Of a stretch of 64,000 nucleotides of DNA, positions 44,840 to 52,340 are shown piece by piece. This DNA is from an uncultured Clostridia bacterium (lineage in GTDB: Bacteria > Bacillota > Clostridia > Christensenellales > Borkfalkiaceae), in assembly GCA_947629485.1 (NCBI GenBank), contig CANRDX010000002.1:28405-92404 (forward strand). Reading direction: 5' to 3'. The notes below the pieces were generated by a model. The model had not been told where the DNA came from, did no database searches, and worked only from the letters and a program-made list of their open reading frames with translations. The stretch's first letter is position 1. Each line of letters begins with the position of its first letter. The position numbers and the translations under genes are program-made.

Positions 44840-45110
44840 AGTTTTTTCCACATTGTTGTGAGACTGTGGACAACCTTCCCCTTTTTCTTCCGCCACTAAC
44901 TTTCTTTTCCTCCTTTTCTCCCTTTCCCCCCGTGCGGGATCGACATTCCCACAGCCTGTCCACTTTTTCTTCCACACGAACTTTTCTTGCTCTATTTTCG
45001 CAAAAGGCGGGAAAACGCTTGAAATTTCCCCCGTTTTCCTATATAATAAAGAACGAAAAGAGAATACGGGGAACTTGTCCACAAATCCACCGTACTTACT
45101 ACTATTACTA
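44840..45110. other. oriC: Putative replication origin: DnaA-box-like cluster + DnaA-trio-like tract upstream of dnaN
   Basis: TTTTCCACA 44844-44852, TGTGGACAA 44865-44873, TTGTCCACA 45075-45083, then tacttactactattacta 45093-45110; gene-strand switch here. Confidence 0.7.
45019..45047 (+). promoter_or_regulatory. dnaN promoter (TTGAAA-N17-TATAAT)
   Basis: -35 45019-45024; -10 45042-45047. Confidence 0.7.
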
Positions 45111-45148
45111 AATTCTTTCTTTTCACTTACCATACAGGGAGGAACATC

Positions 45149-46246
45149 ATGAAATTCATCTGCGACGGGCTTACGCTCTCCGAAGCCGTGAGCAAAGTCA
45201 GTAAGGCGTGCGCCGTCCGCACGACGGCGCCCATCATGGAGTGCATTCGCATCACGGCGGACAGCGTGGGGATCTCTCTTCTTGCGACCGACGGGGAGCT
45301 TTCCATCCTGAAAAAGATCAAGGCGGAAGTGCTCGAAGAGGGCGAGATCTGCGTTCCCGGCAAGTTGTTCAACGATTTCACCCTCAAACTGCTCGGGGAG
45401 GAGATCTCCTTCACGACGGGCGAACGCGGCATGGAGATCAAATACCGCGATTCCGTCTCCTATATGCAGACCCTGCCGGCGGAAGAATTCCCCGCGATCA
45501 ACTTCGAGATCGGGGAAAATTCCTTCGTGATCAAGCAGGCGACGCTGAAAAAGATCATCGCGGAGACGACGTTCTGCTGCGCGCAGGACGATTCCCGTCC
45601 CGTGCTCAAAGGCTGCCTTCTCGATTTCAAGGAGAAGCTCGAAGCGATCGCGCTCGACGGCTACCGGCTCGCCCTCGCCTCCGCGGAGATCGTCTCCAAG
45701 AGCGGGGAAAAGAGCATCATCTGCCCCGCCCGCACCCTCGTCGAGATCTCCCGCATGCTCTCCGACGACGACGCGGAGACCACGCTCTACACGCAGGGCG
45801 GCATGCTGCTCGTGGGGAGCGAAGGCATGACCATCGTCTCCCGCCTCTATCAGGGAGAGTTCATCAAAAAGGAGAACGTCATTCCCTCCAAATTCACCAC
45901 GGAGATCGTGGTGAACCGCAACGAGCTGATCGCGAGCGCGGAGCGCGCCGCCGTGCTCATCCGCGGCGATAAAAACAATCTCGTCACGCTGGATATCTCC
46001 GCGGACGGCGTGAAGATCTCCTCCGTTTCCGAATACGGCAACGTCTCCGAGGTCGTCGCGGCGCAGACGACGGGATTCGATCTCGTCATCTCCATGAACG
46101 CGAAATTCCTGCTCGACGCGCTCCGCGCGCTCAGCGAGGACGAAGTCACGGTGAGTTTCAACGGGGCGATCTCCCCCTTCATTCTGCAAAACAAAGAGGG
46201 CAAAGACAATCTATATTTGATATTGCCCGTGAGAAACGCCGCGTAA
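45149..46246 (+). CDS. dnaN: DNA polymerase III beta sliding clamp
   Basis: MKFICDGLTLSEAVSKVSKACAVRTTAPIMECIRITA...VIPSKFTTEIVVNRNELIASAERAAVLIR...LLDALRAL. Confidence 0.96.
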   Translation: MKFICDGLTLSEAVSKVSKACAVRTTAPIMECIRITADSVGISLLATDGELSILKKIKAEVLEEGEICVPGKLFNDFTLKLLGEEISFTTGERGMEIKYRDSVSYMQTLPAEEFPAINFEIGENSFVIKQATLKKIIAETTFCCAQDDSRPVLKGCLLDFKEKLEAIALDGYRLALASAEIVSKSGEKSIICPARTLVEISRMLSDDDAETTLYTQGGMLLVGSEGMTIVSRLYQGEFIKKENVIPSKFTTEIVVNRNELIASAERAAVLIRGDKNNLVTLDISADGVKISSVSEYGNVSEVVAAQTTGFDLVISMNAKFLLDALRALSEDEVTVSFNGAISPFILQNKEGKDNLYLILPVRNAA

Positions 46247-46320
46247 TCGCTTGACGGCGAAGGGCAAAACCCGTATAATCAAAACGATAAAACTGTTTAT
46301 ATCAACAAGGAGACGATAGT

Positions 46321-46455
46321 ATGAAGAGAACGTATCAGCCCAAGAAGAGACAGAGAAGCAAGGTCCACGGATTCCGCAAGAGAATGGCGTCGCAGGGCGG
46401 AAGAAAAGTGCTCAAAAGAAGAAGAAACAAGGGCAGAAAGCATCTTTCCGCGTAA
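46321..46455 (+). CDS. rpmH: Ribosomal protein L34 (bL34); missing from the ORF track because of size
   Basis: Hand translation [44 protein letters not shown]. Confidence 0.98.
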   Translation: MKRTYQPKKRQRSKVHGFRKRMASQGGRKVLKRRRNKGRKHLSA

Positions 46456-46464
46456 GGGAATCTT

Positions 46465-46797
46465 GTGGAATACCGGCGTCTGAAAAGCGAAAAACAGATC
46501 ACGGCAGTCCTGAAACGAGGCAAACGTCTGCACGGAGAGACGGTGATGCTCGTCGTCTTTCCCGCAAAGGAGACGTCGATGGCTGTTTGCGTCGGGAAAA
46601 AATACGGCAAGAGCGTACAGAGAAATCATGTTAAACGCCTTCTTCGGGAGGCGTTTCGCGGCTATATGCCGCTTCGCTCCCCGTGCGCCGTACTTCTCAT
46701 TCCGCGCGTTGCCGAATCGTATTCCTATGCGGCGTTCAGCCGCGATATCGGCAAATTGCTGGGGAAGGAGCGCCTCATTGAAAGCGCGATTTCGTGA
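46465..46797 (+). CDS. rnpA: RNase P protein component (GTG start)
   Basis: EYRRLKSEKQITAVLKRGKRLHGETVMLVVFPA...VCVGKKYGKSVQRNHVKRLLREAFR. Confidence 0.95.
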   Translation: MEYRRLKSEKQITAVLKRGKRLHGETVMLVVFPAKETSMAVCVGKKYGKSVQRNHVKRLLREAFRGYMPLRSPCAVLLIPRVAESYSYAAFSRDIGKLLGKERLIESAIS

Positions 46798-47086
46798 GAT
46801 TTTCCGCGCGAACGCACGGTATCTTCACCGCAGGGCGAAACTCCTCTTGCTTCCCCTTCGGAGCGCGTGCATCCGCATGATCCTCTTTTATCAGCGGCGC
46901 CTTTCCCACCATACCTGTCTGTACACCCCCACCTGTTCGGAATACACGAAACGCTGTATCAATAACTACGGGGTGATCCTCGGGATCCTGCTCGGCATGT
47001 GGCGGATCTTGCGCTGCAACCCGCTCTCGAAGGGGGGCGTCGATCCCGCGCCCGAGGTGTTCTGGAAGAAAAGGTGGCTCGTCTAA
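46778..47086 (+). CDS. yidD: Membrane protein insertion efficiency factor YidD (TTG start proposed)
   Basis: IRMILFYQRRLSHHTCLYTPTCSEYTKRCINNYGVILGILLGMWRILRCNPLSKGGVDPAP. Confidence 0.92.
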   Translation: MKARFREIFRANARYLHRRAKLLLLPLRSACIRMILFYQRRLSHHTCLYTPTCSEYTKRCINNYGVILGILLGMWRILRCNPLSKGGVDPAPEVFWKKRWLV

Positions 47087-47106
47087 TCTCATTTTAAGGA
47101 ATCTCT

Positions 47107-48654
47107 ATGAATATTTTTGCGGAATTTTCCCTCATACCGCAGTTTACTGTCGGGCTGGACGCGCTCGGCAAGTTTGCGCGCGCCATCATCGAAGGCGTCG
47201 GGATTATCGGTCTCGGGATCATCGTTTTCACGCTCGTTCTTAAAGCGATGACGCTCCCCTTCGATATCTACCAGCGCTACCAGTCGAGAAAACAGACGCT
47301 CATCATGCGCAACATGAAGGACGATCTCGATAAACTGCAAAAGCAATACGCCAACGACAAGGCGACTTACAATATGAAGATGTCGGAGCTGTACAAGAAA
47401 AACGGGTACAGCATGTTCGGGGCATGCCTGCCCATGATCATCTCTCTCGTCATTCTCATCGTCGCCTTTCAGGGGTTCAACTCCTATTCGAGATACGCCA
47501 ACGCGCAGCTCTTCAAGGAGATGTCGGAGAGCTACAACGCCGTCATCTTGGAGAACGCGGCAGACGGGCTTGACTACACCGTCACAGAAGAGGAAGGCGT
47601 CTTTACGATCGGCCATCCCGACGACGAGACGGCGCACCCCGTCGATCTGTTGCAACAGGAGACCGTCCAATGGACGAAGGACGGCGTCTCCTACGAGGTG
47701 GAATACCGCGAGGCAACGATCAGCGTGGTCGATGAGAACAACCAAACGGTGACGGAGGGCGATCAAGTCGTCACCCGCACCGTTTCCGCCCCCTATCTCA
47801 AAGTGACGTCGGAAAAAGCCGAACACTTCCTTCTTTACAGCTATTCTCTCGGCGGGTACAGCGCGGTGCAAACGGGGGGCGAGATCAGCGTGACCTTCAT
47901 TCCCGCGGAGACCGTCGCGCGCGGATATCTCATCGACGCGGACAAGCTGTATGCCTACGTCTCCGCGCTTCCCGAAGAGGAGGAGAAAGACGGCGAGACC
48001 GTTACGACCGCCGCAGGCGCCGCCAAGCATGCGATCGACGCGGCGAAGAACGACGACGGGACGTATATCGAGGAAAAAGTGCGCAAGGCGTGCACGGATT
48101 ATCTTGTCGATGTGGGCGCGACGGCGGCGAGCGAATACTATTGGGACAACCGCCCGAGCTTCCTTTGGATCAAGAACGTTTGGGAATCGGACGCGACGTA
48201 CCGCCATCCCGTGCCTTCGAGCACGGTGAGCAGTTCGCTCGATCAAAACCAATACGACAATCTCACGAGCAAGCTCGCGGCCCAGAAGAGTTCGCCCAAC
48301 GGCTACTATGTGCTCATCATTCTCTCGATCGTGACGATGGGGCTTTCGCAGTTCATCATGATGCGCAGCCAAAAGGAGAGCAACAAATACCAGACGGTGG
48401 ACGGACAGGGCGCCATGACGCAGAAGGTCATGCTCTTCGTCATGCCCCTCCTCTACGCGGTGTTCGCCTTCCTGTACAGCGCGGCGTTCTCGATCTACAT
48501 GATCATCAGCTCGGTGATCGCCCTTCTCGTGACGATCCTTTGTAACCTCGTGCTCAACCATATCTTCAAAAAGAAGGAAGAGGCAGCCATCAAAGCGCAG
48601 TACGGGCGAAAGCTCAAATGGATGGAGCAGAAGGACGGTAAAAAACGCAAATAA
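47107..48654 (+). CDS. yidC: Membrane protein insertase YidC/OxaA with large insertion
   Basis: VFTLVLKAMTLPFDIYQRYQSRKQTLIMRNMKDDLDKLQKQYANDKATYNMKMSELYKKNGYSMFGACLPMIISLVILIVAFQ; C-terminal TM helices conserved. Confidence 0.93.
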   Translation: MNIFAEFSLIPQFTVGLDALGKFARAIIEGVGIIGLGIIVFTLVLKAMTLPFDIYQRYQSRKQTLIMRNMKDDLDKLQKQYANDKATYNMKMSELYKKNGYSMFGACLPMIISLVILIVAFQGFNSYSRYANAQLFKEMSESYNAVILENAADGLDYTVTEEEGVFTIGHPDDETAHPVDLLQQETVQWTKDGVSYEVEYREATISVVDENNQTVTEGDQVVTRTVSAPYLKVTSEKAEHFLLYSYSLGGYSAVQTGGEISVTFIPAETVARGYLIDADKLYAYVSALPEEEEKDGETVTTAAGAAKHAIDAAKNDDGTYIEEKVRKACTDYLVDVGATAASEYYWDNRPSFLWIKNVWESDATYRHPVPSSTVSSSLDQNQYDNLTSKLAAQKSSPNGYYVLIILSIVTMGLSQFIMMRSQKESNKYQTVDGQGAMTQKVMLFVMPLLYAVFAFLYSAAFSIYMIISSVIALLVTILCNLVLNHIFKKKEEAAIKAQYGRKLKWMEQKDGKKRK

Positions 48655-48674
48655 ACCTACAAAGAGGGTATATT

Positions 48675-49601
48675 ATGGAATTTCAAGGTAAAACAGTGGA
48701 AGAAGCGATCGAGGCGGGGCTTGCCGAAATGGGGCTTACGCGCGAACAGGCGGAGATCGCCGTTTTGGAACAGGGCAAAAAGAAATTGTTCGGATCGATC
48801 CCCGCGCGGGTGGAGATCACGGAAAAACTCACCGACGGGCAGCGCGCCGTCAAGTTCCTCGAAGGGCTGTTCCCGTTGATCGGCACGGAAGCGACCCCCG
48901 TCCTCTCCTCCGAGGGCGAGAAGATCGTCATCAACCTCGAAGGCGAAGCGAAGGGGCTGATCGGCAGACGGGGCGAAGTGATCGACGCCGTGCAAGTCCT
49001 TGCGGGCGCCGTCGCAAATACGGGCAGAAAGGAATACAAACGCGTCGTCGTTGACTGCGGAAACTACCGCGAGGAACGCGAGGAGACGTTGCGCCGCGTG
49101 GCGCTCAAACTCGCGGCGAAGGCGGTACGGCTGGGGAAGCGCGTCCGTCTCGAACCCATGAATCCCTACGAAAGGCGCATCGTCCACTCCGCCCTTCTCG
49201 ACAGCGACGAAGTCACGACGCACAGCGAGGGCAAGGAACCTGCGCGCTACGTTGTGATCACCCCGAAGAACCTTCGTTCCTTCGATAAGCGCGACAAAGA
49301 TAAAGATCGCCGCGGCAGAGGCGGAAAGGACTTCCGCGGCGGGCATGACCGCGGCAGAGGCGGCAGGACGGGCGGAAGAAAGCCCTACGCAAAGCGGGAA
49401 CTTCCCGCCGACGCGACGCCGGAGACCTCGGGCACCAGCTTCTCTCACGGCGGAACGCCGGGCTATAAGAAGGGCGGATTCTCGGGCTTCTTCGGCACCT
49501 ATCTCGGCAAGGCGGAGGACGAAACGCCCCCCACCGAGAGGAAAGACGAGGCACCCATGCCCGAAACAGAGGGCACCGCTTTTCATTCCGACGACGAATA
49601 A
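48675..49601 (+). CDS. jag: Jag/KhpB RNA-binding protein with RGG-rich C-terminal tail
   Basis: Jag_N, KH (GLIGRRGEVIDAVQVL) and R3H (EPMNPYERRIVHSAL) motifs; RRGRGGKDFRGGHDRGRGGRTGGRK. Confidence 0.93.
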   Translation: MEFQGKTVEEAIEAGLAEMGLTREQAEIAVLEQGKKKLFGSIPARVEITEKLTDGQRAVKFLEGLFPLIGTEATPVLSSEGEKIVINLEGEAKGLIGRRGEVIDAVQVLAGAVANTGRKEYKRVVVDCGNYREEREETLRRVALKLAAKAVRLGKRVRLEPMNPYERRIVHSALLDSDEVTTHSEGKEPARYVVITPKNLRSFDKRDKDKDRRGRGGKDFRGGHDRGRGGRTGGRKPYAKRELPADATPETSGTSFSHGGTPGYKKGGFSGFFGTYLGKAEDETPPTERKDEAPMPETEGTAFHSDDE

Positions 49602-49604
49602 GTA

Positions 49605-49650
49605 AAAAAGATATGCCGCACGCTCCGCGTGCGGCTTTTCTTTATATATG
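49605..49650 (+). terminator. Terminator after jag
   Basis: gccgcacgctccgcgtgcggcttttcttt. Confidence 0.8.
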
Positions 49651-49659
49651 GTCGATAGG

Positions 49660-49945
49660 CGACCTGCCCCCGATTACGGGGGCGGGTGGCACGGCTTTGC
49701 CGTGACAGGTGGGGGTTATTCTAATAACGTCATGTTGAGCTTGTCGAAACATCACCTTATTTCTAAAACTGCGGTGATACTTCGACACGCCTCGTCCCTC
49801 GGCGGCTCAGTATGACGTGATTGGAATCGTGCGCGCGGGACAGTATGACGATTTTAGAGCGCGCGGGGCAGTATGACGGGATTTATAAGCCCTACCCCTT
49901 TATAAGGGGGAGGGTGGCGAGCGAAGCGAGACAGGTGGGGGTGCC
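49660..49945. repeat. Composite intergenic repeat block
   Basis: gcggtgatacttcgacacgcctcgtccctcggcggctcagtatgacg plus gggcagtatgacg units and ccctacccctttataagggggaggg hairpin. Confidence 0.85.
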
Positions 49946-49994
49946 ATTCCCTCCTGCAAAAAATGAAATATCCCCGCAGAATGCGGGGATATGT

Positions 49995-50225
49995 TCAGTT
50001 CTCTTCCAGCCACTTCTTGGCGTTGGCTTTCGTGTACGTCTTGATGTTTTCCGTGGGGTAAGGGGAAGCCTCGCCGCCGTTCGTGTAGAGGAAGTAATCC
50101 CCTTCCGGCGTTAAAAACATCACCAACTCGTAGCCCGCGGGATCGCCGTACGCACCGAATGTGACCTTCTTGACCACGCTTGCCGTCTCTGTGTTATAGG
50201 TCTTGGTTTTCGTCGTCTTAACCAT
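49995..50225 (-). CDS. Small protein, 76 aa, paralogous to 50462-50599
   Basis: MVKTTKTKTYNTETASVVKKVTFGAYGDPAGYELVMFLTPEGDYFLYTNGGEASPYPTENIKTYTKANAKKWLEEN; AGGAGG RBS; TTGACG-N17-TAAAAT promoter. Confidence 0.75.
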   Translation of the reverse strand: MVKTTKTKTYNTETASVVKKVTFGAYGDPAGYELVMFLTPEGDYFLYTNGGEASPYPTENIKTYTKANAKKWLEEN

Positions 50226-50461
50226 TGATTTTATCCTCCTTTCAATTTGTGCTTTTATTTTAACGAATGATCACTTTTTCGTCAAGAAAATTGTTAATTT
50301 TTTCATGACGAGGGCAAAAATGTAAACCGTTTTCTGTTTTATACCCCGATATACCGATAAGTTGTAAGATTATCACAGAAAATATGCGCGCCGCCAAGAA
50401 ATGGAGATAAGCGCACAAACCGAAAGAAGGGGCGGATCCCGCAGGACGCGCCCCTTTGCTC

Positions 50462-50599
50462 TCAGTATTCTTTCAACCACTTTTTGCTGTTTTTCCCCGC
50501 GTAGTCCCTTCGCGTCTCCGCATCGTCGTCGGCGCCGAATTCGTCGCTCAAAAAGAACGAATCCCCTGCCGCCGTGCGGAAAATACAAATTCTGACCAT
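50462..50599 (-). CDS. Small protein, 45 aa, paralogous to 49995-50225 (absent from ORF track)
   Basis: MVRICIFRTAAGDSFFLSDEFGADDDAETRRDYAGKNSKKWLKEY; AGGAGG RBS; TTGACG-N17-TATAAT promoter. Confidence 0.7.
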   Translation of the reverse strand: MVRICIFRTAAGDSFFLSDEFGADDDAETRRDYAGKNSKKWLKEY

Positions 50600-50743
50600 A
50601 GCCAAACCTCCTATCTGGAATTTGTGCCTCCATTATAGCGAAGGCTCCGCCTTTCGTCAACGAAAATGTAAAATATTTTCAAAATAAATCGAATCTGATA
50701 TTTATTATCACAGGACAAGCCTATTCCCCCGCAAAAATGTTAA

Positions 50744-51286
50744 TTATGAACAGTTTCTGCGAAAGCAACAGAGTCCGAAAGAGGCGATGGCTCCCGAGAT
50801 GGCTTCCGACATCGAGTAGATCATATTCAGCCGCGTGAGATTGAGCAGCGAATAGGAAAAAGCGGATTTGGGGGCGGCGATGCCGAGAACGGAAACGTCT
50901 CCGACCTTCCCGAGCCGCTTATTCGCCCCCGAACCGGGGCGGAGCGGGCCGGATACGACCTTCATAAGCCCGACGTCGCCCGATTCCCCCACCGCGGCGT
51001 CTACGGCGATGATCTTGCTCGAAGGGTGCGTTTTTCGCAAAAATCCCTCCATATACCGTACTTCTTTTGCCGTAACGGGGGTTTTGAGCGAACCGTAAAC
51101 AAATCCGCCATACTGCTTTTGCCGCAGCATCGTTCCCGTGATGGGTCCGAGGCTGTCGCCGATGGCGAGATCGCTGCCCACGCAGAGCACCACGGGCGGC
51201 GCGGTCAGCTCTCCCAAAACATTTTTCAAAGCCATGCAAAGTCCCGTTTCTGCCATCGTATTATAAAAATGAAATGCGTACTCCAT
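50744..51286 (-). CDS. yyaC: Spore protease YyaC family protein
   Basis: VVLCVGSDLAIGDSLGPITGTML...IIAVDAAVGESGDVGLMKVVSGPLRPGSGANKRLGKVGDVSVLGI. Confidence 0.9.
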   Translation of the reverse strand: MEYAFHFYNTMAETGLCMALKNVLGELTAPPVVLCVGSDLAIGDSLGPITGTMLRQKQYGGFVYGSLKTPVTAKEVRYMEGFLRKTHPSSKIIAVDAAVGESGDVGLMKVVSGPLRPGSGANKRLGKVGDVSVLGIAAPKSAFSYSLLNLTRLNMIYSMSEAISGAIASFGLCCFRRNCS

Positions 51287-51407
51287 ACCAGCCCCCTCTT
51301 GCGCCCTTGAATTCTTGCCACGCGGAGCCGCTTTTATAACATTTCCGCAAAAATGTATGACTTTTCCCGCAAATGGTGATATAATAGGAAAAAGAACGGA
51401 GGTCGTT

Positions 51408-51944
51408 ATGAATCTTCTTGCTGCGTCGGGCGCATGGGTGCTTGACGTTGTATTTTTCGCGCTGATCGCTCTCGGAACGCTCTTCGGGGTATGGCGCGGC
51501 TTTCTGAAAGGGATCTGCAAGCTCGCGGGGACGATTTTCGCCGTCGGATTTGCGTTTTTCTTCTGTTTCCCGATGAAGAATTCCCTCGAAAGCACGTTCG
51601 GGCTTACCACGGCGCTCGAAAACGCATTGGGCAGCGCAACCGCCGCGGGCTGGATCGCCGTCGCGATCAGCTTTGTCTCCCTCGTTGTCATCATCAAACT
51701 CGGCGCATGGATCGTCGGAAAGATCGGAACGAGCATCATCGATCGCTTTGCGCCCCTCAGAACGGTGAACCGCTTTTTAGGCGGATTGCTCGGGATCGCG
51801 AAGGCGCTGCTGATCATTCTGATCATTCTTGCGATATTCCGCTGGATCAACGCCGCGTCCATCAACGAATTTATCGCTTCGAGCAGCGTTGTCGGCAAGA
51901 TCTACGATTCGAGTTGGTTTATCACGGCATTTCGCATCCCGTGA
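51408..51944 (+). CDS. cvpA: CvpA family membrane protein
   Basis: WVLDVVFFALIALGTLFGVWRGFLKGICKLAGTIFAVGFAFFFC...RTVNRFLGGLLGIAKALLIILIILAIF. Confidence 0.85.
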   Translation: MNLLAASGAWVLDVVFFALIALGTLFGVWRGFLKGICKLAGTIFAVGFAFFFCFPMKNSLESTFGLTTALENALGSATAAGWIAVAISFVSLVVIIKLGAWIVGKIGTSIIDRFAPLRTVNRFLGGLLGIAKALLIILIILAIFRWINAASINEFIASSSVVGKIYDSSWFITAFRIP

Positions 51945-52018
51945 CGCTGTGGAAAAAAATTGGCAGGAAACAATGGAAAACGGTCTGAAACGCACGTTTT
52001 AACGGCATTTCGGGCCGT

Positions 52019-52048
52019 TTTTTCCACAAAAAAGCCCGTTTATCCACA
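52019..52048 (+). other. DnaA-box cluster incl. consensus TTATCCACA (52040-52048)
   Basis: tttttccaca at ~52019 and ttatccaca at 52040; TGTGGA at ~51949 and ~52063 nearby. Confidence 0.5.
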
Positions 52049-52095
52049 CAATCGCTTGCGTTCTGTGGAGAAAAAAATAAAAATATTGCACCTAT

Positions 52096-52111
52096 TGTTT
52101 CACGTGAAAAC
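52096..52111. promoter_or_regulatory. parS: parS-like site 1
   Basis: TGTTTCACGTGAAAAC, 14/16 to TGTTTCACGTGAAACA. Confidence 0.8.
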
Positions 52112-52136
52112 GAAAAATCGCCGAAAAAATCGGGGA

Positions 52137-52152
52137 AGTTTCATGTGAAACA
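52137..52152. promoter_or_regulatory. parS: parS-like site 2
   Basis: AGTTTCATGTGAAACA, 14/16 to TGTTTCACGTGAAACA. Confidence 0.8.
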
Positions 52153-52253
52153 TTGTTTTTGCCCCAAAACAGCCGTTTTTTATGAATTTTATGGGGTTTT
52201 TGAGGCAAATTGGTAGGTTTTGTGAAAATCGGATAAGAATTGGCGAGAAACAC

Positions 52254-52282
52254 TTGCTTTGCAGGCGGAGTTATGATACAAT
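52254..52282 (+). promoter_or_regulatory. ftsH promoter (TTGCTT-N17-TACAAT)
   Basis: -35 52254-52259; -10 52277-52282. Confidence 0.65.
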
Positions 52283-52340
52283 ATAAGCGTTAAACCGCAC
52301 ATACTATCGCGGAGAACAAATCTATAAAAGGAGACGTAAA

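Noticed and set aside
50373-50660. 95-aa minus-strand ORF
   Set aside because: Overlaps the promoter and wrong frame of the 45-aa ORF at 50462-50599, which has the RBS and a paralogue; the 95-aa frame has neither.
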